64,000 bases of DNA from Haemophilus haemolyticus_L (lineage in GTDB: Bacteria; Pseudomonadota; Gammaproteobacteria; Enterobacterales; Pasteurellaceae): contig NZ_QQGY01000009.1 in NCBI RefSeq assembly GCF_003490595.1, positions 36,443 to 100,442 of the forward strand, in the 5' to 3' direction. A program made the translations under genes and the position numbers. Position 1 is the first letter of the stretch; each line of letters begins with the position of its first letter. This document shows, in pieces, positions 25,939 to 35,695 of this stretch. The notes under the pieces were generated by a model that saw nothing but the letters and a program-made list of their open reading frames with translations, ran no database searches and was not told where the DNA came from.

Positions 25939-28359
25939 TTACACGTCCAAATTTGCTCTTAACGCATTCAGCTCAATGAACTCACGACGTGGCTCAACTT
26001 CATCTCCCATTAAGGTCGTGAAGAGTTGATCTGCTGCAACAGCATCTTTAATAGAAACTTTCAACATACGACGTGAATTTGGATCCATTGTAGTTTCCCA
26101 AAGTTGGTCTGCGTTCATTTCACCAAGTCCTTTATAACGTTGTACTTCAAGGCCTTTACGAGATTCTTTTACTAGCCATTCAACAGCTTGTTCAAAGCTA
26201 CGCACTGGTTGTACTTTTTCACCACGTGTGACATAAGCGCCTTCTTCTAATAAACCATTGAGTTGTTTATTAAGAGAAATAATTTTCGCGTATTCATTGC
26301 CGTGAACAAAATCAAAATTCAAGAAATAATCGGTATCAATACCGTGTTTGCGAACAGTAATCACCGCTTCATACACTTGGCGTTCCGCATTAAATTGTGT
26401 ACGCACTGAATATTGATGCGCTTCTGTTTCTTTTGCAGTCAGTTGTTCAACAAAAGATTTACCCCAATTTTCAACCGCACTTTCCTCTTTCATCATCTCA
26501 ACAGAAATTGGCGATTGATAAATTAATCCTTGCAATACAGGGGCTGGATAATGGCGACTTAAGCGACCGATAAGTTTTTGTACGCTGTTATATTCTGCCA
26601 CCAATTTCTCAAATACAAGGGCATTCATTGCTGGTGCATTTGCGCTAATATGTAATTCCGCGCCATCTAACGCAAGCGTTAATTCATATTGCTCCATTTC
26701 ATCCGCATCTTTAATGTAGCGTTCTTGTTTTCCTTTTTTCACTTTGTAAAGTGGCGGCTGAGCAATGTAAACATAACCACGCTCAATAAGCTCAGGCATT
26801 TGACGATAGAAGAAGGTTAAAAGCAAAGTACGAATGTGAGAACCATCCACATCAGCATCAGTCATGATAATGATATGATGATAACGTAATTTATCTGGGT
26901 TATATTCATCACGACCAATACCGCAGCCTAAAGCTGTAATCAATGTGCCTACCTCTTGGGAAGACAACATTTTGTCAAAACGTGCTTTTTCTACGTTTAA
27001 GATTTTACCTTTCAATGGCAAAATTGCTTGAGTTTTACGATCACGACCAACTTTTGCAGAACCACCCGCGGAGTCCCCCTCCACCAAGTAAAGTTCAGAA
27101 AGCGCAGGATCTTTTTCTTGGCAGTCTGCAAGTTTACCCGGCAAACCTGCAATATCTAATGCCCCTTTACGGCGCGTCATTTCACGCGCTTTGCGTGCGG
27201 CTTCGCGCGCACGAGCTGCCATAATAATTTGGTTTACAATGATTTTTGCATCTGCAGGATTTTCCAATAAATATTCCTGCATTTTTTCATTCATGGCGGA
27301 CTCCACCGCACTTTTAACTTCTGACGACACGAGTTTGTCTTTAGTTTGCGATGAGAATTTTGGATCAGGCACTTTAACTGAAATAATCGCCACCAAACCT
27401 TCACGCGCATCATCGCCTGAAGTGGCCACTTTTTCTTTTTTCAGCATACCTTCGTTTTCCATGTAGCTATTTAAGCTACGAGTTAAAGCCCCACGGAAAC
27501 CTGCAAGGTGAGTACCGCCATCACGTTGAGGAATGTTATTGGTGAAGCAATACACGTTTTCATTTACACCATCATTCCACTGCAAGGCGACTTCTACACC
27601 GATGCCATCTTTCTCAGCCGTAAAATAAAATGGCTTTGGATGGATTGGGTTTTTATTTTTATTCAAATATTCGACGAATGCTTGAATACCGCCTTCGTAA
27701 TGGAAATGATCTTCAGAGCCATCACGTTTATCGATTAAACGAATAGATACGCCAGAATTCAAGAAAGAAAGCTCGCGTAAGCGTTTTGCTAAGATTTTAT
27801 AATCAAAGGTTGTGATAGCAAAAATATCTGAGCTTGGCCAAAAACGAACCGTTGTCCCCGTTACCTCTGTGTCGCCAATTACTTTTAATGGCGCTTGTGG
27901 CTCACCTAAATGATAGAATTGCTCATGAACGTGACCTTGACGACGAATGGTTAACTGTAATTTATCAGAAAGCGCATTCACTACAGATACACCCACACCG
28001 TGTAAACCGCCCGATACTTTATAAGAGTTATCGTCAAATTTACCGCCAGCATGAAGCACGGTCATAATCACTTCTGCTGCAGAAACACCTTCTTCTGGAT
28101 GAATATCCACCGGAATACCACGCCCATCATCTTGCACCGATACTGAATTATCATCATGAATAGTCACGATAATATCGGAACAATGGCCAGCGAGGGCTTC
28201 ATCAATGGCATTATCCACCACTTCAAATACCATATGGTGCAAACCAGTACCGTCATCGGTATCACCAATATACATACCTGGACGTTTACGCACCGCATCA
28301 AGGCCTTTTAATACTTTAATGCTCGATGCACCATAGTTATCATTGGTCGTTTCTGACAT
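25939..28359 (-). CDS. gyrB: DNA gyrase subunit B
   Basis: 806-residue ATPase subunit of DNA gyrase, which introduces negative supercoils. GHKL ATP-binding motifs: VDNAIDEA near 48, DDGRGIPV near 76, GGLHGVGVSVVNALS near 117. The TOPRIM domain has EGDSAGGSAK near 426 and the metal-binding DADVDGSHIRTLLLTFF near 500. The C-terminal QRYKGLGEMN completes it. Full length for the family. Confidence 0.97.
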   Translation of the reverse strand: MSETTNDNYGASSIKVLKGLDAVRKRPGMYIGDTDDGTGLHHMVFEVVDNAIDEALAGHCSDIIVTIHDDNSVSVQDDGRGIPVDIHPEEGVSAAEVIMTVLHAGGKFDDNSYKVSGGLHGVGVSVVNALSDKLQLTIRRQGHVHEQFYHLGEPQAPLKVIGDTEVTGTTVRFWPSSDIFAITTFDYKILAKRLRELSFLNSGVSIRLIDKRDGSEDHFHYEGGIQAFVEYLNKNKNPIHPKPFYFTAEKDGIGVEVALQWNDGVNENVYCFTNNIPQRDGGTHLAGFRGALTRSLNSYMENEGMLKKEKVATSGDDAREGLVAIISVKVPDPKFSSQTKDKLVSSEVKSAVESAMNEKMQEYLLENPADAKIIVNQIIMAARAREAARKAREMTRRKGALDIAGLPGKLADCQEKDPALSELYLVEGDSAGGSAKVGRDRKTQAILPLKGKILNVEKARFDKMLSSQEVGTLITALGCGIGRDEYNPDKLRYHHIIIMTDADVDGSHIRTLLLTFFYRQMPELIERGYVYIAQPPLYKVKKGKQERYIKDADEMEQYELTLALDGAELHISANAPAMNALVFEKLVAEYNSVQKLIGRLSRHYPAPVLQGLIYQSPISVEMMKEESAVENWGKSFVEQLTAKETEAHQYSVRTQFNAERQVYEAVITVRKHGIDTDYFLNFDFVHGNEYAKIISLNKQLNGLLEEGAYVTRGEKVQPVRSFEQAVEWLVKESRKGLEVQRYKGLGEMNADQLWETTMDPNSRRMLKVSIKDAVAADQLFTTLMGDEVEPRREFIELNALRANLDV

Positions 28360-28397
28360 AATTTATCTCATTCTTTTGTAAATAAAAATTGGGCGGG

Positions 28398-28406
28398 ATT
28401 ATAGCA
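28398..28406 (-). promoter_or_regulatory. Extended -10 promoter of gyrB
   Basis: On the minus strand TGCTATAAT is followed by a GC-rich CCCGCCC. This is an extended -10 with no good -35 and a GC discriminator, a design fitting a supercoiling-sensitive gyrase promoter. A small hairpin (ATCGCC/GGCGAT, 28411-28427) covers the -35 place. Confidence 0.55.
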
Positions 28407-28450
28407 AAAAATCGCCGTTTTGGCGATGCTTTTCGGGAAAGGAAAGCGAT

Positions 28451-28475
28451 AAAAAAAGGGCGAATAATCTCGCCC
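28451..28475 (-). terminator. tex terminator
   Basis: On the minus strand GGGCGA-gattat-TCGCCC followed by T7. Confidence 0.9.
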
Positions 28476-28484
28476 TATAACTTG

Positions 28485-30794
28485 TTATTTTTTCCAATTT
28501 TTTAGCGCATCAGCAAAGGCATTGCCCATCGCATTATTACCTCTTGAATTACGTTCCTCTCGCTGCGTATTTCCACGAGATCTTGTAGATAAAGTGCGGT
28601 CAGATTTGCCGTCATTTTTGACCGCACTTTCATCTAATCGCATCGTCAACGCAATACGTTTACGCGGCACATCCACTTCCAACACTTTCACTTTTACGAT
28701 ATCGCCAGTTTTCACCACTTGATGTGGATCTTCTACGAATTTATCGCTTAATGATGAAATATGTACTAAACCATCTTGGTGAACACCAATATCCACAAAT
28801 GCGCCGAAATTAGTCACATTGGTGACGGTACCTTCTAAAATCATGCCTGGTTTTAAATCGGTGATTTCTTCCACGCCTTCTGCGAATACAGCCGTTTTAA
28901 ATTCACCACGCGGATCGCGACCTGGTTTTTCCAACTCTTTGAAAATATCTTGGACGGTCGGTAAACCAAATTGCTCATCAATGAATTGTTTTGCATCAAG
29001 CTGACGTACCACACCAGCATTGCCCATTAAATCTTGAATAGATTGCGCGGTAGCTTGCAAGATTTTTTCGACCACAGGATAAGCTTCTGGGTGAACACCA
29101 GAGGCATCAAGTGGATTTTTCCCGTCTGCAATACGCATAAAGCCTGCACATTGCTCAAAGGCTTTTGGCCCTAAACGAGGCACTTTTTTCAATTCGCTGC
29201 GGCTTTCAAAACGACCATTTTCATCACGGTATTCCACAATGTTTTGCGCTAAGGTTTTAGTCATTCCAGCCACGCGAGCAAGCAATGGCGCGGATGCCGT
29301 ATTCAAATCCACACCCACCGCATTTACACAGTCTTCCACCACCGCATCGAGTTTACGCGCAAGTTGAGTTTGGTTTACATCGTGCTGATATTGCCCTACA
29401 CCAATGGCCTTCGGCTCGATTTTCACCAATTCTGCCAATGGATCTTGTAAACGACGTGCAATAGATACCGCACCACGTAAAGATACATCTAAATTCGGGA
29501 ATTCATTTGCCGCAAATTCAGAGGCGGAATAAACCGATGCGCCCGCTTCACTCACCACTACGGTTTGTGGTTTATTTTCTTTAATTTCTTTAATCACTTC
29601 TTTCGCAAAACGTTCAGTTTCACGAGAAGCGGTACCGTTACCAATGGCAATTAATTCCACGTTATGCTTACGAATTAAGCTGAAAATCGCCACTTGCGCT
29701 TCAGCTTCACGCCCCGTGTGTGGATAAATGGTGGTGGTATCTAATAATTTACCTGTGTTATCCACCACCGCGACTTTAACTCCCGTACGCAAGCCCGGAT
29801 CCAAGCCCATAGTACTTTTCGCCCCTGCCGGTGCTGCCATTAAAAGTGCGGTCAAGTTTCTGGCGAAAACATCAATGGCTTCTTCTTCCGCTTTTTCACG
29901 TAAACTTGCCATTAATTCCGTTTCTAAATGCAACGAAACTTTAATTTTCCATGTCCACGCAATCACTTGCTCACGCCATTTATCCGCAGGCTGTCCCGTG
30001 AAACGTACATCTAAATAATCACGAATAATCTCTTCACAATAGCTTTGGCGACTTCCCTCTTCCGCATCAGGATCAGCATTTAAGCTTAATTGTAAAATAC
30101 CCTCATTACGTCCACGAAACATGGCTAATGCACGGTGAGAAGGCACATTTTTCAATAATTCTTGGTGGTCGAAATAATCTTGGAATTTTGCGCCTTCCGT
30201 TTCTTTGCCTTCGATCACTTTAGATACGATAACTGCATTTTTCGCTAAATAATCACGGACTTTCGCTAATAAACCCGCATCTTCAGCAAACCGCTCCATT
30301 AAAATATAGCGTGCACCGTCTAACGCAGCTTTGCTATCAGCTACGCCTTTTTCAGCATCAACAAAGGAAAGTGCGGTTGATTCTGGATCATTTGGCTCGT
30401 TCCAAAGTAAATCAGCCAATGGCTCAAGACCAGCTTCAATGGCAATTTGGCCTTTGGTACGGCGTTTTGGTTTGAACGGTAAATATAAATCCTCTAATTC
30501 AGTTTTGCTTTGTGTCGCATGGATTTTGTCACGCAATTCATTGGTCAATTTCCCTTGCTCTTCAATAGATTTCAAAATGGTTTGCCGACGATCTTCTAAT
30601 TCACGTAAATAAATTAAACGAGTTTCAAAATGACGAAGCTGGGTGTCATCTAAGCCTCCAGTGGCTTCTTTACGATAACGTGCAATAAATGGAATCGTGT
30701 TGCCATCATCTAATAATTGAATGGCGGCGAGGATTTGTTGGGGTTGAACGGTTAATTCAGCCGCAATAATTTGGCTAATTTGTTGATTTAACAT
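28485..30794 (-). CDS. tex: RNA-binding transcription accessory protein Tex
   Basis: About 769 residues. Tex has an N-terminal helical region, a YqgF/RNase-H-like domain (about 325-460, STMGLDPGLRTGVKVAVVD), helix-hairpin-helix repeats (about 495-560) and a C-terminal S1 RNA-binding domain (about 650-720, GMILEGTVTNVTNFGAFVDIG). It binds nucleic acid and affects transcript elongation. Two ATGs are possible two codons apart; AAGAAG is only 1 bp before the first but 7 bp before the second (MLNQQISQ), so I choose the second. An inverted pair of uptake sequences (28592-28629) lies in the 3' coding end. Confidence 0.95.
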   Translation of the reverse strand: MLNQQISQIIAAELTVQPQQILAAIQLLDDGNTIPFIARYRKEATGGLDDTQLRHFETRLIYLRELEDRRQTILKSIEEQGKLTNELRDKIHATQSKTELEDLYLPFKPKRRTKGQIAIEAGLEPLADLLWNEPNDPESTALSFVDAEKGVADSKAALDGARYILMERFAEDAGLLAKVRDYLAKNAVIVSKVIEGKETEGAKFQDYFDHQELLKNVPSHRALAMFRGRNEGILQLSLNADPDAEEGSRQSYCEEIIRDYLDVRFTGQPADKWREQVIAWTWKIKVSLHLETELMASLREKAEEEAIDVFARNLTALLMAAPAGAKSTMGLDPGLRTGVKVAVVDNTGKLLDTTTIYPHTGREAEAQVAIFSLIRKHNVELIAIGNGTASRETERFAKEVIKEIKENKPQTVVVSEAGASVYSASEFAANEFPNLDVSLRGAVSIARRLQDPLAELVKIEPKAIGVGQYQHDVNQTQLARKLDAVVEDCVNAVGVDLNTASAPLLARVAGMTKTLAQNIVEYRDENGRFESRSELKKVPRLGPKAFEQCAGFMRIADGKNPLDASGVHPEAYPVVEKILQATAQSIQDLMGNAGVVRQLDAKQFIDEQFGLPTVQDIFKELEKPGRDPRGEFKTAVFAEGVEEITDLKPGMILEGTVTNVTNFGAFVDIGVHQDGLVHISSLSDKFVEDPHQVVKTGDIVKVKVLEVDVPRKRIALTMRLDESAVKNDGKSDRTLSTRSRGNTQREERNSRGNNAMGNAFADALKNWKK
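28591..28630. repeat. Inverted uptake-sequence pair inside tex
   Basis: AAAGTGCGGTCA and TTGACCGCACTTT face each other across about 16 bp, within coding sequence near the Tex C-terminus (encoding DESAVKN and KSDRTLS). Confidence 0.88.
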
Positions 30795-30901
30795 TGTCAT
30801 ACTTCTTTGTTATGAAAGGATTCGAGAAAAAATGGGGATAGAATACTGGTTTTAGGCCGTTGGCTCAAATATAATTCGAAAAACTTTCTTTTATTTTTAT
30901 T

Positions 30902-31378
30902 ATGGCAAAATCAAATTATATTACCCGTCAAGGCTGGAATGAGCTTGATCAAGAACTCAAGTTTTTGTGGAAAGAAGAACGCCCAAAAGTCACTCAAGCT
31001 GTCTCAGATGCTGCTGCTTTAGGCGACCGTAGCGAAAATGCCGAATATATTTATGGTAAACGCCGATTACGTGAAATTGATCGTCGTGTACGTTTTTTAA
31101 CTAAAAGATTGGAAGTGCTACAAATTGTCGATTACAACCCAAAGCAAGAGGGAAAAATTTTCTTCGGGGCATGGGTAGAATTGGAAAATGAAGATGGTGA
31201 AATTAAGCAATATCGTATCGTCGGTTGCGATGAATTTGCCCCTGCGAAAAATTGGATATCCATTGATTCCCCAGTTGCTCGAGCTTTAATCGGAAAAACA
31301 TTAGACGACGAAGTGCGGGTAGAAACGCCCTCAGGTTTTATTACACTTTATGTGAATAAAATTTGGTATGAGAAATAA
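30902..31378 (+). CDS. greB: Transcription elongation factor GreB
   Basis: 158 residues, the standard GreB length. N-terminal coiled coil (about 5-75) with the tip acidic pair region AAALGDRSENAEYIYGKRR, then the FKBP-like C-terminal domain. GreB stimulates RNA polymerase to cleave backtracked transcripts. No ribosome-binding sequence is visible before the ATG, which follows a T-rich stretch; the start is supported by family length. Divergent from tex. Confidence 0.94.
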   Translation: MAKSNYITRQGWNELDQELKFLWKEERPKVTQAVSDAAALGDRSENAEYIYGKRRLREIDRRVRFLTKRLEVLQIVDYNPKQEGKIFFGAWVELENEDGEIKQYRIVGCDEFAPAKNWISIDSPVARALIGKTLDDEVRVETPSGFITLYVNKIWYEK

Positions 31379-31434
31379 CTCGGAAAAATAAAAGATAGTG
31401 AATATCTAAACTAATAGGCTAGATACAAACTATC

Positions 31435-32052
31435 TTACTTGCCTCTTTCCTTATTCGCTGCAAAATCAGCGCCTTTTGCAAGCATTCTTAACTGCAAAAT
31501 CACTCGAGCTTTAAGTTGCTCTCGTTCAGCTTTACTCATATCTAAAGCATTCGCCCCTGCAGTGAATACGATTGTTACGATGCCTTCCGCTTGAACATAA
31601 GCAACATATTGTGAATATTGATGTTTGTAGGAAATATATTCTGCTAACTCATCAACAAAATGCTTAATTTCACGTGCTGCCGCAGTACGAAAAGCTTGAG
31701 AAGTGCCTGAACTTTCGCGTAATAGCAAGCGAAAAACGTTCGTACTGTTAGTAATAAATTCAAAAAATGTATCCACAGAAACAGAAATAACACTACCGCC
31801 CGCATCAATGCGTTTACGCGCTTGACGCATTAATTGGCGCAACATCAAACCTGCTTCATCCACCATTTCTAAGCCAAGTTCATCCATATCACTAAAATGG
31901 CGATAGAAAGAGGTAGGCGCAATACCAGCCTCGCGTGCCACTTCTCGTAAACTTAAATTAGAAAAACTTTTTTCTGCGCTAAGTTGATTAAATGCCGCAT
32001 CCACTAAAGCTCGACGAGTCTTTTCTTTTTGAACAGCACGAACACCAGCCAT
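31435..32052 (-). CDS. fabR: TetR-family repressor FabR
   Basis: 205 residues with an N-terminal TetR helix-turn-helix (about 12-58, LREVAREAGIAPTSFYRHF). FabR controls unsaturated fatty-acid synthesis genes such as fabA/fabB. Its ATG overlaps the oxyR stop (TAATG), so the two are translationally coupled. Confidence 0.88.
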   Translation of the reverse strand: MAGVRAVQKEKTRRALVDAAFNQLSAEKSFSNLSLREVAREAGIAPTSFYRHFSDMDELGLEMVDEAGLMLRQLMRQARKRIDAGGSVISVSVDTFFEFITNSTNVFRLLLRESSGTSQAFRTAAAREIKHFVDELAEYISYKHQYSQYVAYVQAEGIVTIVFTAGANALDMSKAEREQLKARVILQLRMLAKGADFAANKERGK

Positions 32053-32957
32053 TATTTCAACCCACCTAGAATAGATTTAACTTCATCACTGACCGCACTT
32101 GCCACACGCTCATAACGGTTACGTAATGGTGAACCAGGACGATAAACCAACGCAATGGTGCGTGATGGCTCAGGCGAATAACAAGGAATATATTTCACAC
32201 CTTTGCGCGTACCCTCATTCAGTACTGCCAATTCAGGCATAAAAGTGATACCTGCATTTGCTGCCACCATATTGCGCAAAGTTTCAAGGCTAGTCGCTTG
32301 GAAATGGGAATTTTCTTTTGCGCCAGCAGTGAAGCAATAATCTAGCGCTTGATTACGCAAACAATGACCATCATCAAGCATTAACATTTCTTGACCATTT
32401 AACTGGTTCATTGGAAGTTTACTTTCTTGAGCCCAAGGATGATGCTCTGATACGGCGAGTAACATTTTCTCGTTGAAAATAGGTACTTCAATAAAAGCCT
32501 CAGTTTCCGGAACAGTGGCAACGATAGCACAATCTAAACGCCCCGTTTCCAATTGTTCTAATAATTGATGCGTTTGCGCTTCATAAAGAAAAACTTCTAA
32601 ATCAGGGAATGCCGCTTTTAACGTTGGTACAATATAAGGGAGCAAATAAGGACCAACTGTTGGGATTAAACCGATGTGTAATGGCCCGGTCATTTCTTTA
32701 CCTTGATTGCTCGCCATTTCTTTCAATAATTTTACTTCACGAAGAACTGTGCGAGCCTGATCAACCAATAACATCCCAGATTGAGTAAACAACACTTTAC
32801 GGCTAGTGCGCTCTAACAAGATAATACCGAGCTCATCTTCTAATTTACGAATTTGACCACTTAATGTTGGTTGACTCACATTACAAGAATCGGCAGCACG
32901 GCGGAAATGTTTATATTCAGATAAGGCAACAAGATATTCTAGATCACGGATATTCAT
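32052..32957 (-). CDS. oxyR: Hydrogen peroxide regulator OxyR
   Basis: 301-residue LysR-type activator. N-terminal HTH (about 1-60) and effector domain with redox cysteines at Cys199 (GHCLRNQ) and Cys208 (DYCF), exactly the E. coli positions. H2O2 forms the disulphide and switches on antioxidant genes. It is divergent from the peroxiredoxin-glutaredoxin gene, a likely target, and forms an operon with fabR. Confidence 0.96.
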   Translation of the reverse strand: MNIRDLEYLVALSEYKHFRRAADSCNVSQPTLSGQIRKLEDELGIILLERTSRKVLFTQSGMLLVDQARTVLREVKLLKEMASNQGKEMTGPLHIGLIPTVGPYLLPYIVPTLKAAFPDLEVFLYEAQTHQLLEQLETGRLDCAIVATVPETEAFIEVPIFNEKMLLAVSEHHPWAQESKLPMNQLNGQEMLMLDDGHCLRNQALDYCFTAGAKENSHFQATSLETLRNMVAANAGITFMPELAVLNEGTRKGVKYIPCYSPEPSRTIALVYRPGSPLRNRYERVASAVSDEVKSILGGLK

Positions 32958-33005
32958 GAGATTTTCCCTATAGAAAAATTCAATTAAAAGAATAGAATTA
33001 ATTGA

Positions 33006-33035
33006 TTATGACTATATCATAATTTTCCCTATAAT
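33006..33035 (+). promoter_or_regulatory. Promoter and probable OxyR region of the peroxiredoxin gene
   Basis: TATAAT at 33030-33035 lacks a good -35. The AT-rich, partly symmetrical stretch ATTGATTATGACTATATCAT (33001-33020) immediately upstream is the likely activator site. The divergent oxyR makes OxyR the obvious candidate; this is inference. Confidence 0.5.
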
Positions 33036-33079
33036 ACAGCGCATAAAATTTAAATTAACAACCAATAGGAGAAAAAACA

Positions 33080-33805
33080 ATGTCTAGTATGGAAGGAAAA
33101 AAAGTACCTCAAGTGACATTCCGCACTCGTCAGGGTGATAAATGGGTTGATGTAACTACCTCTGAATTATTTGATAACAAAACAGTGATCGTGTTCTCAT
33201 TACCGGGCGCATTCACTCCAACTTGCTCATCATCACACTTACCACGTTACAACGAATTAGCGCCAGTATTCAAAAAATACGGTGTAGACGATATTCTTGT
33301 TGTATCTGTAAATGATACTTTCGTAATGAACGCATGGAAAGAAGATGAAAAATCTGAAAACATCACTTTCATTCCAGATGGTAATGGTGAATTTACCGAA
33401 GGTATGGGTATGTTAGTTGGTAAAGAAGATTTAGGTTTCGGTAAACGTTCATGGCGTTATTCTATGCTTGTGAAAAACGGCGTAGTTGAAAAAATGTTTA
33501 TCGAACCAAACGAACCAGGCGATCCGTTCAAAGTATCAGATGCTGACACTATGTTGAAATATCTTGCGCCACAACATCAAGTACAAGAGTCTATTTCAAT
33601 CTTCACAAAACCTGGCTGTCCTTTCTGTGCAAAAGCAAAACAACTTTTACACGATAAAGGCTTAAGCTTCGAAGAAATCGTATTAGGTCACGATGCAACA
33701 ATCGTGAGCGTACGTGCAGTTTCAGGTCGTACTACTGTTCCACAAGTGTTTATCGGTGGTAAACACATTGGCGGTAGCGACGATTTGGAAAAATACTTTG
33801 CATAA
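33080..33805 (+). CDS. Fused peroxiredoxin-glutaredoxin (hybrid Prx5)
   Basis: 241 residues. An N-terminal peroxiredoxin-5 domain (about 1-160) has the peroxidatic Cys49 in PGAFTPTC. A C-terminal glutaredoxin domain (about 168-241) has CPFC at Cys180 and Cys183 and the TVPQVFIGG glutathione site. The enzyme reduces peroxides with glutathione as electron donor, without needing a separate glutaredoxin. This hybrid is known from Haemophilus and relatives. GGAGAA precedes the ATG; a strong terminator follows. Confidence 0.96.
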   Translation: MSSMEGKKVPQVTFRTRQGDKWVDVTTSELFDNKTVIVFSLPGAFTPTCSSSHLPRYNELAPVFKKYGVDDILVVSVNDTFVMNAWKEDEKSENITFIPDGNGEFTEGMGMLVGKEDLGFGKRSWRYSMLVKNGVVEKMFIEPNEPGDPFKVSDADTMLKYLAPQHQVQESISIFTKPGCPFCAKAKQLLHDKGLSFEEIVLGHDATIVSVRAVSGRTTVPQVFIGGKHIGGSDDLEKYFA

Positions 33806-33847
33806 GCAGGCAAGTATTTAGCTGATTATTATTTGGGAATGTAATTT

Positions 33848-33872
33848 AAAGGGCGCATTAAGCGCCCTTTTC
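33848..33872 (+). terminator. Terminator after the peroxiredoxin gene
   Basis: AAAGGGCGC / GCGCCCTTT stem with a 5-nt loop and T-run. Confidence 0.88.
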
Positions 33873-33896
33873 ATTTGTATGAATTTATTGCAAAAA

Positions 33897-34118
33897 TTAA
33901 TAATGAGGCGGTGGCGTTTCTTCAGATTGGCTTGCAATGTTAGAGGGTTGAAAGTCTTTTAATTTATTTGCCATATAACGTAATTGGACTTGCATTTTAT
34001 CAATATCAAATTGCTGTTGAACTAAAGCGTGATTTAATTCATCTAATAACTGTTCCTGAAATGCAATTTTCGTTTCAAGTTCCTCGATGCGATTTTCTAA
34101 CATTTGTTGAATTTGCAT
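33897..34118 (-). CDS. slyX: SlyX family protein
   Basis: 73 residues, nearly all one coiled coil (about 1-58, with heptad LEN-RIEELETKIAFQEQLLDEL) and a short Pro-rich tail ending PPPHY, as in SlyX. Function is unknown. It is divergent from the FKBP isomerase gene, a neighbourhood shared with E. coli slyX-slyD/fkpA. Confidence 0.88.
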   Translation of the reverse strand: MQIQQMLENRIEELETKIAFQEQLLDELNHALVQQQFDIDKMQVQLRYMANKLKDFQPSNIASQSEETPPPHY

Positions 34119-34215
34119 AAATTTTCTCTAAATTCTAAAAAAAAGTTGAGAATAGATAGAAAGCCATTTAATCTATTCCTTGTATTATTCCATTCATTAT
34201 AAAGGATTAACTCAT

Positions 34216-34941
34216 ATGTTAAAAATTCAAAAATTATCTATCGCAGCATTAATGGTAAGTGCGGTGATTTCTGGCCAAGTTTTTGCAGAGGATAGCGCAT
34301 TCGATGAGAAAGCGGCATCTTATGCCGTGGGTGTGCTCATGGGCGGCCAAATGAAAGATCTTGTAGATTCACACAAAGAAGTCATCAAATATGATAATGC
34401 GCGTATTTTAGATGGTTTAAAAGATGCCTTAGAAGGCAAAGTGGATGTTCGTAAAGATGAAAAAATCCAAAAAACCTTAGAATCTATTGAGGCAAAATTA
34501 ATGGCTGCATCAAAAGCAAAAGCAGAATCGATTGCTAAACAAGCAAAAGAAGAAGGTGATAAATTCCGTGCTGAATTTGCTAAAGGTAAAGATGTAAAAA
34601 CTACACAATCTGGTTTAATGTATAAAATTGAAAATGCTGGTAAAGGCGATGCAATCAAAGCTACAGATACAGTTAAAGTACATTACACTGGTAAATTACC
34701 AAATGGAAAAGTGTTTGATAGTTCCGTAGAGCGCGGTCAACCTGTAGAATTCCAACTTGATCAAGTAATTAAAGGCTGGACTGAAGGTCTTCAATTAGTG
34801 AAAAAAGGCGGAAAAATTCAATTAGTCATTGCCCCTGAATTAGGCTATGGCGAACAAGGTGCTGGCGCATCTATTCCACCAAATTCAACATTAATTTTTG
34901 ATGTGGAAGTATTAGACGTCAATCCAAAAGCTACAAAATAA
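34216..34941 (+). CDS. fkpA: Periplasmic FKBP-type peptidyl-prolyl isomerase (FkpA)
   Basis: 241 residues. Signal peptide cut after Ala24 (QVFA). The helical dimerisation domain is about 28-125 and the C-terminal FKBP domain about 135-236, with VKVHYTGKLPNGKVFDSS, GWTEGLQLVKKGGK and IPPNSTLIFDVEVL marking the active site. It assists folding of periplasmic proteins. The frame runs 12 codons upstream, but AAAGGA fits the ATG at MLKIQKLS, which begins the signal peptide. Confidence 0.93.
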   Translation: MLKIQKLSIAALMVSAVISGQVFAEDSAFDEKAASYAVGVLMGGQMKDLVDSHKEVIKYDNARILDGLKDALEGKVDVRKDEKIQKTLESIEAKLMAASKAKAESIAKQAKEEGDKFRAEFAKGKDVKTTQSGLMYKIENAGKGDAIKATDTVKVHYTGKLPNGKVFDSSVERGQPVEFQLDQVIKGWTEGLQLVKKGGKIQLVIAPELGYGEQGAGASIPPNSTLIFDVEVLDVNPKATK

Positions 34942-34955
34942 TTAATGAGTTTAAT

Positions 34956-34984
34956 AGCGCGCGTTCTTTAACGCGTGCTTTTTA
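34956..34984 (+). terminator. fkpA terminator
   Basis: AGCGCGCGTT / AACGCGTGCT arms (one mismatch), 4-nt loop, then TTTTATT. Confidence 0.82.
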
Positions 34985-35029
34985 TTATAAAAACGAGCGG
35001 AATTTTTACCGCACTTTTAACCTAACACC

Positions 35030-35695
35030 ATGACTTTAAACGACAAATATCCTTTCACCGACGAAGATCGCACTATCATAAACTCCTACAAAGCGGTTGT
35101 TGATGGTGTCAGCGCACTGATTGGCGAACACTGCGAAATCGTGCTTCATTCTCTAGAAGATATTGAACATTCTGCTATTTGTATTGCTAACGGACATAAC
35201 ACTAATCGACAAGTTGGTTCGCCAATCACCGATCTTGCCTTACGTTCGCTACGAAATATGCAAAGCGAAAGTGTTTCAAAGCCTTATTTTACACGAGCAA
35301 AAGGCAGCGTACTGATGAAATCAGTCACTATTGCCATTCGCAATAAAACTCAACGTATTATTGGTTTGCTTTGTATCAATATTAATTTAGATGTGCCCAT
35401 GTCTCAATTTTTGCAATGCTTTATGCCAACGGTGCATACGAATGAAACATCTTCGGTTAATTTTGCGAGTTCTGTGGAAGACTTGGTTGCGCAGACTATT
35501 GAAAAAACAATAGAAGAAGTCAATGCAGATCGCTCTGTTGCTAATAATACTAAAAACCGACAAATCGTCCTTTCTCTTTACGAAAAAGGTATTTTTGATA
35601 TTAAAGATGCGATTAATTTAGTCGCAGAACGTTTAGATATTTCCCGACATACGGTTTACCTCTACATCCGCCAAATCAAACAAGAGCAAGAATAA
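35030..35695 (+). CDS. yheO: YheO-type regulator (PAS-like plus HTH)
   Basis: 221 residues. N-terminal YheO PAS-like domain (about 15-125, YKAVVDGVSALIGEHCEIVLHSLED) and a C-terminal helix-turn-helix (about 175-215, DAINLVAERLDISRHTVYLYIR). It is a probable transcription regulator; the ligand is unknown. An uptake sequence lies just before it. Its stop overlaps the tusD start (TAATG), placing it in the sulphur-relay operon, as in E. coli. Confidence 0.9.
   Translation: MTLNDKYPFTDEDRTIINSYKAVVDGVSALIGEHCEIVLHSLEDIEHSAICIANGHNTNRQVGSPITDLALRSLRNMQSESVSKPYFTRAKGSVLMKSVTIAIRNKTQRIIGLLCININLDVPMSQFLQCFMPTVHTNETSSVNFASSVEDLVAQTIEKTIEEVNADRSVANNTKNRQIVLSLYEKGIFDIKDAINLVAERLDISRHTVYLYIRQIKQEQE

Noticed and set aside
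25939..30794. Many opposite-strand frames within gyrB and tex
   Set aside because: Shadows of strongly conserved genes, without ribosome-binding sites or domain features.
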